DNA of 27,560 nt from Eubacterium sp. (GTDB taxonomy: Bacteria > Bacillota_A > Clostridia > Lachnospirales > Lachnospiraceae). A program made the position numbers and the translations under genes. Below are positions 8,795-16,830 of this stretch, one piece after another. Each line of letters starts with the position of its first letter. Position 1 is the first letter of the stretch. The stretch lies in contig JAILEL010000251.1 of the NCBI GenBank assembly GCA_024687845.1, forward strand, positions 1 through 27,560, given 5' to 3'. The notes below the pieces were generated by a model that did no database searches, was not told where the DNA came from, and saw only the letters and a list, made by a program, of their open reading frames with translations.

Positions 8795-9793
8795 TTATTT
8801 ATCCTGCCATGCAGCAAATGCACCAGTGATGATAGCCATTGAATAAACTTCCATAGCCGTACATCCACGAGACAGATCGTTGATAGGGGAGTTAAGTCCT
8901 AAAAGGATAGGACCATAAGCTTCAAAATTACCCATTCTCTGAGCTATCTTGTATCCGATATTTCCTGCGTTGATGTCAGGGAAGATAAATGTATTAGCGT
9001 GTCCAGCAACTTCTGAGTTAGGGAACTTCTTCTCAGCAACCTTAGGTGAAACAGCAGCATCAAACTGCATTTCTCCATCGATAGGGATTCCAGGGTTTGC
9101 TTCTCTTGCTCTCTTTGCTGCGTTTCTCATTCTATCAACATCTTCGCTTTTTGCTGAACCATTAGTAGAGAAGCTGAGGAAAGCAACCTTTGGATCAACA
9201 CCGAAGAGCTTAGCACAGTTAATTGTCTCAGTTGCGATTTCTACAAGATCATCCTCTGAAGGCTTAATTACGATACCACAGTCACCCATTGCAAGGATTT
9301 CATTTCCGCCTGTAGCCTTGTCACGAACAAGGATGAAGCATGAAGAAACAATATGATTACCAGGTTTAGTTTTAACCAGCTGAAGAGCAGGTCTTACTGT
9401 ATCAGCAGTTGAATATGTTGCTCCACCAAGAAGGCAGTCAGCATATCCCATTTTTACGAGCATGGTACCAAAATAGTTTGATGCTTTAAGAGTTTCTCTT
9501 GCCTGTTCCTCTGTAACGCCTTTGCTTTTACGGAGCTCAACAAACTCAGCAACCATCTTGTCCATATCTTCAAAGTTATTCGGATCAATAATCTTAGCAC
9601 CGCGGATATTAAAACCGCTGTCTTCTGCGATAGTATGAATCTCATCAGGATTACCTATAAGGATAGGCTCCAGGAAATTACTTGCAAGAAGTCTTGAAGA
9701 AGCTTCAAGAATACGAGGATCATTACCCTCTGGGAAACAGATAGTTTTGTGATTCTTTTTCAGAACCTCAATCATTGAACCAAAACCGTACAT
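8795..9793 (-). CDS. pta: Phosphate acetyltransferase (phosphotransacetylase)
   Basis: Interconverts acetyl-CoA plus phosphate with acetyl phosphate plus CoA, the step before acetate kinase in acetate formation. The protein is colinear with the short, single-domain clostridial Pta: TICFPEGNDPRILEA near the start, ASNYFGTMLVKMGYADCLLGGA, DCGIVIKPSEDDLVEIA, SFSTNGSAKSEDV, DGEMQFDAAVSPKVA, and FPDINAGNIGYKIAQR near the end. Start choice: an ATG at 9805 abuts the AGGAG, leaving no spacing, so I prefer the ATG at 9793 (spacing 12; 332 residues, usual length); the ATG at 9775 is also possible. The gene stands alone: no acetate kinase gene (ackA) lies within the window, although the two often sit together. 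The gene to its 5' side is divergent and the one to its 3' side convergent. Confidence 0.95.
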   Translation of the reverse strand: MYGFGSMIEVLKKNHKTICFPEGNDPRILEASSRLLASNFLEPILIGNPDEIHTIAEDSGFNIRGAKIIDPNNFEDMDKMVAEFVELRKSKGVTEEQARETLKASNYFGTMLVKMGYADCLLGGATYSTADTVRPALQLVKTKPGNHIVSSCFILVRDKATGGNEILAMGDCGIVIKPSEDDLVEIATETINCAKLFGVDPKVAFLSFSTNGSAKSEDVDRMRNAAKRAREANPGIPIDGEMQFDAAVSPKVAEKKFPNSEVAGHANTFIFPDINAGNIGYKIAQRMGNFEAYGPILLGLNSPINDLSRGCTAMEVYSMAIITGAFAAWQDK

Positions 9794-9913
9794 TGTTAGA
9801 ATCATCTCCTTTTACATTAATTTTAAGGATTTGTCTGCTTGATTTTAAGAAGCAAGACAAAACTGACATTTATTGTAACATATTATAATAAATTATTAAA
9901 GAATTACTTTTTC

Positions 9914-9942
9914 TTGTTATAAAATCTAAAAAATGTTATCAT
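9914..9942 (+). promoter_or_regulatory. Probable sigma-A promoter for the surface-protein operon
   Basis: TTGTTA (9914-9919), 17 bases, TATCAT (9937-9942). The start of transcription would be near 9949, about 50 bases before the ATG at 10002. The divergent pta promoter must lie in the same AT-rich stretch; a TATAAT can be read on the minus strand near 9885, with a weak -35. Confidence 0.5.
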
Positions 9943-10001
9943 TAAAGTGCTGTGTTCAATTCTAAAAACATGAAAATTAATATGTCATAGAGAGGTTTTA
10001 A

Positions 10002-12212
10002 ATGACAGAAATAAATAAAAAAATATTTAATACATTTAAAATTCTAATCTGCCTGCTGCTTCTGATTGGAGCTGTAATGGGGAATATAGTTGATTCATCG
10101 GCAGCATCAGGTATAAAGTTAAAAAAAAGTAGAGAGATTGTATATGTAAATAATAAGGTAAAGCTTCAACTGCTTAATGCATCTGGAAAGGTAAAATGGG
10201 TCAGCATGAACAAAAAGGTTGCAACAGTATCTTCCAAAGGAGTTGTTACCGGCAAGAAGCAGGGAATTACATTTATCAAAGCAGTGTATAAGAAGAAAAC
10301 TTATAAATGTAAGATTACTGTAAAGAAACTTGGTAATACTAAACCTCGGCTTGTGAATACCAATAATGGTATACAGCTTAACTGGAAGAAGGTCAGTGGA
10401 GCTGAAGGGTACTATATTTATAGAAAAAAAGGCTCTGATAAATTTAAAAGAATAAGAAGCGTTAAAACTCTTTCATTTCTCGATACAGCTGTAGCTGCTA
10501 ATGATGGAGTTGAGTATTCATATGCTATATGTGCATACAAGTCCAAGAGCCTTAGCACGAAGATTTCTGAAAAAATAATCAGAATGAACAGTCCTCAGAT
10601 AACAGATACTTACATATCAGATTATTCTAATCTTGTAGTGAACTATAATGGGGTTAATAACGCTGCATTATATCAGATAATGTATAGCAATGGCGTTGAA
10701 ACAACCACTGCAAGTATAAGCAAGGATAAACTTAGTTATACTATCAGAAATATACAGGATGATACCAAATACACAATAAGTATGAGATGTGCAAAGGGAG
10801 GTTATTATTCTGAGTGGAGTCCGATAACTACATTTTCTCCAACAGAAGGCTTGATGAACTTTTCTATAAATGAGAGTTCATATGGTACAGAAGATGTATG
10901 CTGGAGCTGGTGGAGTTATCCTCAGTTTGTTTCCTACAAGGATATCAGAAATAAATCTTATTTTGGATATGTAAGCAGCCTGGGATATATCGGTGTTGGT
11001 TCATATGATATGGATACAGGTGTAGTTATTAAAACCAACCTTGCCAAAAGTACTATAGATGATCATAATTCCTGCAGCGTGTCTGTTCTTGCGGATGGCA
11101 GGATAATGGCTGTGTATGCTACTGGCCATGACAAGGACCGAAACATTCATGTCAGAATATCCTCTCAGAGCGAGAGCATTACCAGATTTGACAGAGATAT
11201 AGTTCTGAAATCTTCTGGAATAACCTGTTATTCACAGGTTTACTATATTAATGGAAAATATTACATTTTCTTTAGAAACAGCAGTAAGAGATGGAGCTTT
11301 TTCTATAGCTCTGATCTGGTTAACTGGAGTGAGGAACAGGAATTTATATCTGCAGATGTTCAATATTATATAAGGCTTGTTGAAACGACCTCACCAAATG
11401 TGTACAGGCTTGTTTGTACTGGTAATCCAGGAAGTGCAGATTGTAATATCCGTATGGGATTTGTGAATTTTGTAACAGGAAATGTTATGGATTCAAATAT
11501 GAAATCTGTAGGAAAGCTTGGAAAATTTGTGGATTATAGGAATTTTGATATAGTTGTTCCTAAAGAACCAAACAGAGTTACGAGACTTTTTGATATTGCA
11601 GTTACTAAAACTACTGAAACAGAGATAGCCTACTGCACCTGGAAAACAAGTAATAAAAAGGCAGATTATAAGATCCTTAGAAATGGAAAGACTTATGTAT
11701 TGGCAGAGAATTCTGACGAGTTCTGGACTAAGTATTTTGGTGGTATGTCATTTGTTGATAAGGATAATGTAATCGTGAGCTATGGAGTGGAATCAGAGGA
11801 TCATATAGACCTGATGCGATTCGGTGAATATACGGACATTATCGAGATTAAAAAAGATGATGACAGTGGCTCAGGTGAAGGCGGTTCAGGTGAAGGCGGC
11901 TCAGGTGAAGGCGGTTCCGGCGAAGGTGGTTCCGGTGAAAGCGGCTCAGGTGAAGGTGGTTCTGGTGAAGGTGGCCCTGGAGGACAGAAGGAGGATAATA
12001 CTGAGACAGAGGAGGTTACTGTAGTTGAGTTTAGAAAGATAAATGAGATTACAAAAACCAGTTATAAAGATAATTCATATCGTTCAGTCAGACCAATAGT
12101 TGATGTAAATGGTAAATGCGTAATGTGGCTGTATGGATATTATAATTCAGACAGTTACAAGATTTTTAATATGGATGCCAGATTCTGTAAGATTATTGAT
12201 GAAGTTGATTGA
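10002..12212 (+). CDS. Secreted Ig-like (Big2)/fibronectin III/BNR_4-like beta-propeller protein
   Basis: A 736-residue exported protein. Residues 1-35 are a signal peptide (basic start, hydrophobic core 13-28, small residues before the cut). A Big2-type Ig domain follows (36-107; VKWVSMNKKVATVSSKGVVTG). Two fibronectin III-like modules span about 110-280 (LNWKKVSGAEGYYIYRK marks the first). Residues 285-610 resemble the BNR_4 propeller: DDHN at 353-356 followed by ADGRIMAVYATGHD, and later SSDLVNWSEE. BNR_4 proteins include polysaccharide lyases related to PL24/25, where a histidine in this region matters, so glycan binding or cleavage is plausible but unproven. An eight-unit Gly-Ser-Glu linker (623-661) leads to a 75-residue tail. 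No LPXTG or anchor is visible. AGAGG sits six bases before the ATG. First gene of a likely three-gene operon. Confidence 0.85.
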   Translation: MTEINKKIFNTFKILICLLLLIGAVMGNIVDSSAASGIKLKKSREIVYVNNKVKLQLLNASGKVKWVSMNKKVATVSSKGVVTGKKQGITFIKAVYKKKTYKCKITVKKLGNTKPRLVNTNNGIQLNWKKVSGAEGYYIYRKKGSDKFKRIRSVKTLSFLDTAVAANDGVEYSYAICAYKSKSLSTKISEKIIRMNSPQITDTYISDYSNLVVNYNGVNNAALYQIMYSNGVETTTASISKDKLSYTIRNIQDDTKYTISMRCAKGGYYSEWSPITTFSPTEGLMNFSINESSYGTEDVCWSWWSYPQFVSYKDIRNKSYFGYVSSLGYIGVGSYDMDTGVVIKTNLAKSTIDDHNSCSVSVLADGRIMAVYATGHDKDRNIHVRISSQSESITRFDRDIVLKSSGITCYSQVYYINGKYYIFFRNSSKRWSFFYSSDLVNWSEEQEFISADVQYYIRLVETTSPNVYRLVCTGNPGSADCNIRMGFVNFVTGNVMDSNMKSVGKLGKFVDYRNFDIVVPKEPNRVTRLFDIAVTKTTETEIAYCTWKTSNKKADYKILRNGKTYVLAENSDEFWTKYFGGMSFVDKDNVIVSYGVESEDHIDLMRFGEYTDIIEIKKDDDSGSGEGGSGEGGSGEGGSGEGGSGESGSGEGGSGEGGPGGQKEDNTETEEVTVVEFRKINEITKTSYKDNSYRSVRPIVDVNGKCVMWLYGYYNSDSYKIFNMDARFCKIIDEVD
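11868..11982 (+). repeat. 15-bp tandem repeat, about 8 units, encoding SGEGG
   Basis: Units of the type ggctcaggtgaaggc run head to tail with mostly third-position differences (tca/tcc/tct, ggc/ggt). They encode a flexible Gly-Ser-Glu linker; one unit carries SGESG and the last ends in GPGG. Silent variation between units suggests selection on the protein rather than very recent expansion. Confidence 0.9.
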
Positions 12213-12255
12213 TGGAAAGGCTAAATAATTTTATATAATTGTTAAGGGAAAACTA

Positions 12256-13404
12256 ATGAAAGTAATTAATGAATCAGATAATAAAAAGACTGAAATGAAT
12301 AAAAAGAACAAAAGTCCCTGGAAAAAACTTTTGATTGGTATTCTTATCTTTATTGGAGCAATTATGCTGGTGATAGCAGCTTTCTTTTGCTGGATATCTG
12401 TAAATGAGTATAAGCCTGCAGATGTTGAAAAGGTTGAGATTACAAAAGAAGCAGCAGAGACTCTTACAAAAGGGGACAGCTTCAGGGTAATGGCCTGGAA
12501 CATGGGTTATGGAGCACTTGGAGATAATGCTGATTTCTTCATGGATGGTGGCACAAGCGTTATGTCTGCTACTGAAGAAAGAGTAGATATTAATATTGCT
12601 GGAATTGCAGGAGGTGTGCTCCAGCAGGATCCTGATTTTTTGTTATTACAAGAGGTCGATCTTAATTCAAAAAGATCATATTATAAGAATGAGCGTGAAG
12701 AACTGGAAATGAGAATTCCAGGAGAATATGACAAAACCTTTGCGTATAATTTTAAAGCAAAATATGTACCTTATCCATTTCCTGAGAATATTGGTCAGGT
12801 TGAAGGCGGAATACTGACTTTTTCAAAATATAAGGTTTCTGACGCGAGCAGAATAAGTCTTCCAAGTCCTTTTAAGTGGCCTGTCAGAGCATTGAACTTA
12901 AAAAGATGTCTGCTGGTAAATAGAATACCGGTTCAGGACGAGAATGGTAATAGTTCTGGCGAAGAACTTGTTCTGGTAAATGTTCATCTTGAAGCATATG
13001 ATGATGGAGAGGGCAAGAAAGAGCAGACGGAGATACTTCGCTCATTCCTTCAGGAAGAATACGATAAAGGCAATTATGTGATAGCTGGTGGAGACTTCAA
13101 TCAGACTTTTTCAAATCTGGATGTCAGTATGTATCCGAAATACGACGGAATGTGGCATTGTGGAGAAATTGATGTTTCAGTCTTTGATAATGACTGGCAG
13201 TTTTTGATGGATAACAGTTATCCTACTTGCAGATCACTTGATAAGCCTTTTGCGGGAGCTGACAGGGACAGCTTTCAATATTATATGATTGATGGCTTCG
13301 TTGTATCTAAGAATGTTGAAGTATCAAATGTAGAAACTATAAAAGCATATTTTGCACCATCGGATCATAATCCGGTAGTTATAGATGTAAAACTGGGGGA
13401 TTAA
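12256..13404 (+). CDS. Membrane-anchored endonuclease/exonuclease/phosphatase (EEP) family hydrolase
   Basis: A 382-residue protein of the EEP fold, which cuts phosphodiester or phosphomonoester bonds in substrates ranging from nucleic acids to inositol phosphates and sphingomyelin. A basic start and one helix at 24-47 act as an uncleaved signal anchor, placing the domain outside. Active-site motifs are all present: W81-N82 (MAWNMGYG), Q132-E133 (LLLQEV), the VNVHLEA strand, GDFN at 279-282 and SDHNP at 369-373 with the general-base histidine H371. AAGGGA lies seven bases before the ATG. It begins 43 bases after the propeller gene, and its stop is two bases before the patatin gene, so the three are probably one transcript. 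The substrate is unknown; a phospholipid or phosphosugar would fit the patatin neighbour. Confidence 0.88.
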   Translation: MKVINESDNKKTEMNKKNKSPWKKLLIGILIFIGAIMLVIAAFFCWISVNEYKPADVEKVEITKEAAETLTKGDSFRVMAWNMGYGALGDNADFFMDGGTSVMSATEERVDINIAGIAGGVLQQDPDFLLLQEVDLNSKRSYYKNEREELEMRIPGEYDKTFAYNFKAKYVPYPFPENIGQVEGGILTFSKYKVSDASRISLPSPFKWPVRALNLKRCLLVNRIPVQDENGNSSGEELVLVNVHLEAYDDGEGKKEQTEILRSFLQEEYDKGNYVIAGGDFNQTFSNLDVSMYPKYDGMWHCGEIDVSVFDNDWQFLMDNSYPTCRSLDKPFAGADRDSFQYYMIDGFVVSKNVEVSNVETIKAYFAPSDHNPVVIDVKLGD

Positions 13405-13406
13405 AT

Positions 13407-14261
13407 ATGGCAATAGGAATTGTATTAGAAGGCGGTGGAATGAGAGGTATTTACAGCGCCGGGGTTATAGATGAGCTTCTTCTCAATCATATTAAAACAG
13501 ATGGAGTTATAGGCGTTTCTGCAGGTATCATACATGGAATAACCTATGCGGCAGAGCAGTATGGAAGAAATGTAAGATATACCGTTAAATACCGTGGCAA
13601 TAAAAGATTTATGAGTCTAAATTCATTTCTTAAAACAGGTGATATCTGTGAAGCTGAATTCTGTTATAAAGAGATACCTGATAATTTGTATCCTCTTGAT
13701 TATGATATGATTGATCATAATATAAAAAAGGGTATGAAGGTCTATAGTGTTGTAACTAACCTGGAAACGGGAAAAGCTGAGTATCTTGAGATATCGGATA
13801 TCAGAAATCAGATGGATGCTGTAAGAGCATCCGCATCTCTTCCTATTGTTTCCAGAATAGTTGAATACGATGGAAAAAAACTTCTTGATGGAGGTTCGGC
13901 GGATAGTATTCCATTAAAGGCTATGCAGGAGCTTGGATTTGAAAAAAATATTGTGGTTCTTACAAGGCCTGAAGGTTATGTTAAAAAGCCGGACAAAAGC
14001 ATGCCGATAATGAAGAAGCTTTATAAGGATTATCCTGAATACCTTAAAACCTGTGAGAACAGATTCAATGTGTATAATGAAGAACTCGAATATGTGAAAA
14101 GCGAGGAAAAGAAGGGTAACACATTTGTTATTCAGCCAAGTCGCAGTCTCAAGATTTCAAGAACTGAAAAGGATATTGAAAAAATAAAGAGAATGTATAA
14201 ACTGGGAAGATTTGATACTCAGAATATTATGGATGAGCTGAATAGATTTTTGAAGCTTTAA
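13407..14261 (+). CDS. Patatin-like phospholipase (YjjU/RssA-like)
   Basis: Serine acyl hydrolase with a Ser-Asp dyad, 284 residues, no signal peptide and so probably cytoplasmic. The oxyanion loop GGGMRG is at residues 9-14, the nucleophile S38 in GVSAG (36-40) and the catalytic aspartate D161 in DGG. After the patatin core, a tail of about 100 residues (ENRFNVYNEELEYV, then IQPSRSLKISRTEKD) is typical of the bacterial YjjU branch. Known members release fatty acids from phospholipids or other lipids; the natural substrate here is unknown. The ATG is two bases after the stop of the EEP gene, with GGGGG just upstream inside that gene, so translation is probably coupled. No clear terminator follows. 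Confidence 0.93.
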   Translation: MAIGIVLEGGGMRGIYSAGVIDELLLNHIKTDGVIGVSAGIIHGITYAAEQYGRNVRYTVKYRGNKRFMSLNSFLKTGDICEAEFCYKEIPDNLYPLDYDMIDHNIKKGMKVYSVVTNLETGKAEYLEISDIRNQMDAVRASASLPIVSRIVEYDGKKLLDGGSADSIPLKAMQELGFEKNIVVLTRPEGYVKKPDKSMPIMKKLYKDYPEYLKTCENRFNVYNEELEYVKSEEKKGNTFVIQPSRSLKISRTEKDIEKIKRMYKLGRFDTQNIMDELNRFLKL

Positions 14262-14413
14262 ATTTGGTAGTTTTTGTTGAATTTTTTGAGGTTTTATATT
14301 AGAATATATGGTGGGTTTTTACAAAATAAAGTGCTTTTGTATTACTGTTAGGTGAGTAATCCATATACCAATTTACGAATAGTGAATGGTTTAAGAATTG
14401 AAAGGGGTTTTAT

Positions 14414-15376
14414 ATGGAAGATAACTATGTAATGAATGAGAATGAGTTTGATGCTATGGCAGGGCTTACAGAGAAAACATCTGTATTTGACAGACTTAAG
14501 AGAGCTTGTAAAACAGAAAATGGAATGCTGATGCTCATTAATCTGGATAATTTTACATTATTCAAGGATATTTATGGTAATTATATTGCCAATAGTCTTC
14601 TTCAGAAGGTTGAAGAGATTATTGATGATAATACAAATAAAAATGATATTAAAGGTTGTATTGGTGGGGATACATTTGTCGTATTCATTAAGAACAGCGT
14701 TGATAAGGTAGCTGTTGCCAGAGAATATGGAAATATCAATAATCAGCTTAGTGAAGCTGCCAAGAAACTGGTTGGTGAGGAAATGAAGATTTCCCTCGGA
14801 GTTTCAATCGGTGTTGTAATGGTTCCTAAGTATGGAAATGATTATAATGACTTATTCCAGAAGGCAGACCTTGTTCTTTCTCACATTAAGCAGACTGGAA
14901 ACAGAGGATGTGCATTTTATTCACTTGGAGAGAATGACGATACTTCTTCACAGGTTGTTGAGGATGACTTTAAGTTCATCAGTAAAGGTCTTGATGCAGG
15001 TGATAAAGACTCAGGAGCTCTCTGGCTTGATTATGAATATTTCAGCGTAGTATACAGATTCCTTAAGAGATACAACTACACCTATAATGGTGCAGGAGTA
15101 AAGATGCTTATAACTATCCAGCCTATAGATGTGGATATGAGCGATGAGGATTTTGTAGGTGTAGCTAGAAGATTCGGAAAGGTTGTTAACGGCACTTTAA
15201 GAAATAGTGACGTTATGATGCAGAGCCGTAAGAATCAGTTCTTTATTCTTCTTCCTGAGATGCAGGAGGGCTATGTTGAGAAGCTGTTTACAAGAATTCG
15301 TGATAGATGGGCAAAAACTGGATATGCTGATACTCTTGAAATATCGTATGAATTTGGAATTATGGAGAACAACTAA
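14414..15376 (+). CDS. Tandem degenerate GGDEF-domain protein
   Basis: A 320-residue soluble protein with two GGDEF-like folds. The first (about 36-168) has LINLDNFTLFKDIYG, then GGDTF at 84-88 where an active diguanylate cyclase has GG(D/E)EF, and VSIGV as the usual SIG strand. The metal-binding glutamate of the signature is replaced by threonine. The second fold (about 205-318) keeps the outline (ITIQPIDVDM, FFILLP, SYEFGI) but has SRKNQF at the signature place. Neither is likely to make c-di-GMP; a GTP or c-di-GMP receptor or a protein-binding role is more likely. AAAGGGG lies six bases before the ATG. The HD-GYP gene starts 24 bases after its stop, so the two may form a complex. Confidence 0.85.
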   Translation: MEDNYVMNENEFDAMAGLTEKTSVFDRLKRACKTENGMLMLINLDNFTLFKDIYGNYIANSLLQKVEEIIDDNTNKNDIKGCIGGDTFVVFIKNSVDKVAVAREYGNINNQLSEAAKKLVGEEMKISLGVSIGVVMVPKYGNDYNDLFQKADLVLSHIKQTGNRGCAFYSLGENDDTSSQVVEDDFKFISKGLDAGDKDSGALWLDYEYFSVVYRFLKRYNYTYNGAGVKMLITIQPIDVDMSDEDFVGVARRFGKVVNGTLRNSDVMMQSRKNQFFILLPEMQEGYVEKLFTRIRDRWAKTGYADTLEISYEFGIMENN

Positions 15377-15400
15377 AATAAATTTTGAGGAGGTATTTTG

Positions 15401-16654
15401 ATGGAGAAAAAGTTTACTAACATGAGGGGGATGGTAAAAGGCTTTGCTAATACCTTAAATCTTTTACGACCTGAAGTACCAAATCATCACCAGCAGGTTG
15501 CGTATATGTCATATCTGATAGCTGAAGAAATGGGGTATTCAGAAGCTGACAGAATGACTTTGATTCTTACGTCAATTCTCTATGATGCAGGGCTTTCGCT
15601 TCTTCCGGATTTTGACAAGGAAGGAAAGAGGATTAGTTATAAGCCTGAAGAATTATATGAAGCCGGTTTTTCTTTGATCGGAGAAAATCCAAGATTCACA
15701 TTTACAAGCAGTGTAATGAAGGCTGGAGTTCTTTCTGCAGAGGAAGCAGAAGAAAATGATGATGTGAAGAAAGCCTACATACTTAGTAAGGTTATATATC
15801 TTTCAAGTGTGGTTTCAGAAAAATTGGATTATTCCAAATCAGCGTTAAATCAGGCTGCAGATATTTGTGAAGATATCGCAGACATGGCAGGAGATGAGTT
15901 TCCTGATGAGGTAGTTGAAGCTTTTCTGAGAGTTACTCAGAAGGATCATATATGGCTCGATCTTATGCATCGTCCAGATAGTGTTCTTGATCTTCTAGAG
16001 GATAGTAATAATGTAACTCTTGATGAAGCTATTGAGTATGGTAAGGTAGTTTCCAGAATCATAGATTATAGAAGCTCCTATACTGTAATGCATACTGCAG
16101 GAGTTGTAGTCTGTGCTGTTCGACTTGCTGAGCTTATGGGAATGTCTGAAGAAGAATGTAAGTTGATTATGATAGCTGCATATCTTCATGACATTGGTAA
16201 ACTTACAATTCCGAAGGCTATTCTTGATAAAAATGATAAGCTTTCAGATGAAGAGTATAATATTGTTAAGGAACATGCTTATTATACCTATTTATTCCTG
16301 AAAGATATTCCTGGATTTGATAATATTAGTAAATGGGCTTCACTTCACCATGAGAAGCTGAATGGTAATGGCTATCCATTTGGTCTTAAGGCGGATGATA
16401 TTCCGATGGGAGCGAGAATAATGGCTGTTGCTGATATCTTTTCAGCGGTTGCAGAGATAAGACCATATAGAGCTGGCATGTCAAAGGAACAGGTTGCAGA
16501 GGTTCTTTTGGAAGGGGCTCAGAGTGGAGCGTTATCGAGATATATCGTGGAACTTCTGATTACTAATTATGATGATATTTATGAGAAACGAGATAAAGAA
16601 GTTAGAAATGAAGGTGCTCGTTATTACGCTGCTGTAGTTAATTCACCAGACTAA
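15401..16654 (+). CDS. HD-GYP phosphodiesterase with a degenerate N-terminal HD domain
   Basis: A 417-residue soluble protein. The C-terminal half (about 205-400) is a full HD-GYP domain: HDIGK with H263-D264, HHE at 316-318 and GYP at 324-326, followed by MGARIMAVADIF, so c-di-GMP hydrolysis is expected. The N-terminal half (about 10-190) looks like a second HD fold that has lost its metal ligands: HHQQVAYMSYLIAEEMGY leads to YDAG where an active domain would have HDIG. I chose the ATG at 15401 over a TTG directly before it, because GAGGAGG at 15386-15392 is then at ideal distance. It lies 24 bases after the degenerate GGDEF gene and ends before a terminator, making a two-gene operon. Confidence 0.9.
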   Translation: MEKKFTNMRGMVKGFANTLNLLRPEVPNHHQQVAYMSYLIAEEMGYSEADRMTLILTSILYDAGLSLLPDFDKEGKRISYKPEELYEAGFSLIGENPRFTFTSSVMKAGVLSAEEAEENDDVKKAYILSKVIYLSSVVSEKLDYSKSALNQAADICEDIADMAGDEFPDEVVEAFLRVTQKDHIWLDLMHRPDSVLDLLEDSNNVTLDEAIEYGKVVSRIIDYRSSYTVMHTAGVVVCAVRLAELMGMSEEECKLIMIAAYLHDIGKLTIPKAILDKNDKLSDEEYNIVKEHAYYTYLFLKDIPGFDNISKWASLHHEKLNGNGYPFGLKADDIPMGARIMAVADIFSAVAEIRPYRAGMSKEQVAEVLLEGAQSGALSRYIVELLITNYDDIYEKRDKEVRNEGARYYAAVVNSPD

Positions 16655-16662
16655 TAGACAAA

Positions 16663-16686
16663 CAAACTAACAAACTAACAAACTAA
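16663..16686 (+). repeat. 8-bp tandem repeat (caaactaa) x 3
   Basis: Three perfect copies of caaactaa start eight bases after the stop of the HD-GYP gene. Each copy carries TAA. The rest of 16655-16830 holds only the terminator. Confidence 0.85.
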
Positions 16687-16718
16687 ATAGAAGAATAGTA
16701 TTTTATATAAAATGGCAT

Positions 16719-16762
16719 AAAAATAAGGAGGTCAGTACAATTACTGATCTCCTTATTTTTTG
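16719..16762. terminator. Bidirectional intrinsic terminator
   Basis: A 16-bp stem with one G-T pair (16722-16737 with 16742-16757, loop caat) is flanked by A-rich and T-rich runs. It separates the convergent HD-GYP (+) and trpB2 (-) genes. Confidence 0.9.
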
Positions 16763-16830
16763 TATTTAATTGAGTTTTAAATGAATAGTCAAATGAATAT
16801 TAAAAGCTAGTTACCGCTTAATTTATTTTC

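Noticed and set aside
9794..9805. Upstream ATG of pta
   Set aside because: It abuts the AGGAG with no spacing, so initiation there is unlikely; the ATG at 9793 is preferred.
11868..11982. Tandem repeats considered as a CRISPR-like array
   Set aside because: Units are adjacent without spacers and translate into a linker within a secreted protein. No cas gene is present.
11824..12024. Frame-shifted open frame with VKAAQVK-type repeats
   Set aside because: It is the out-of-frame reading of the SGEGG tandem repeat in the propeller gene.
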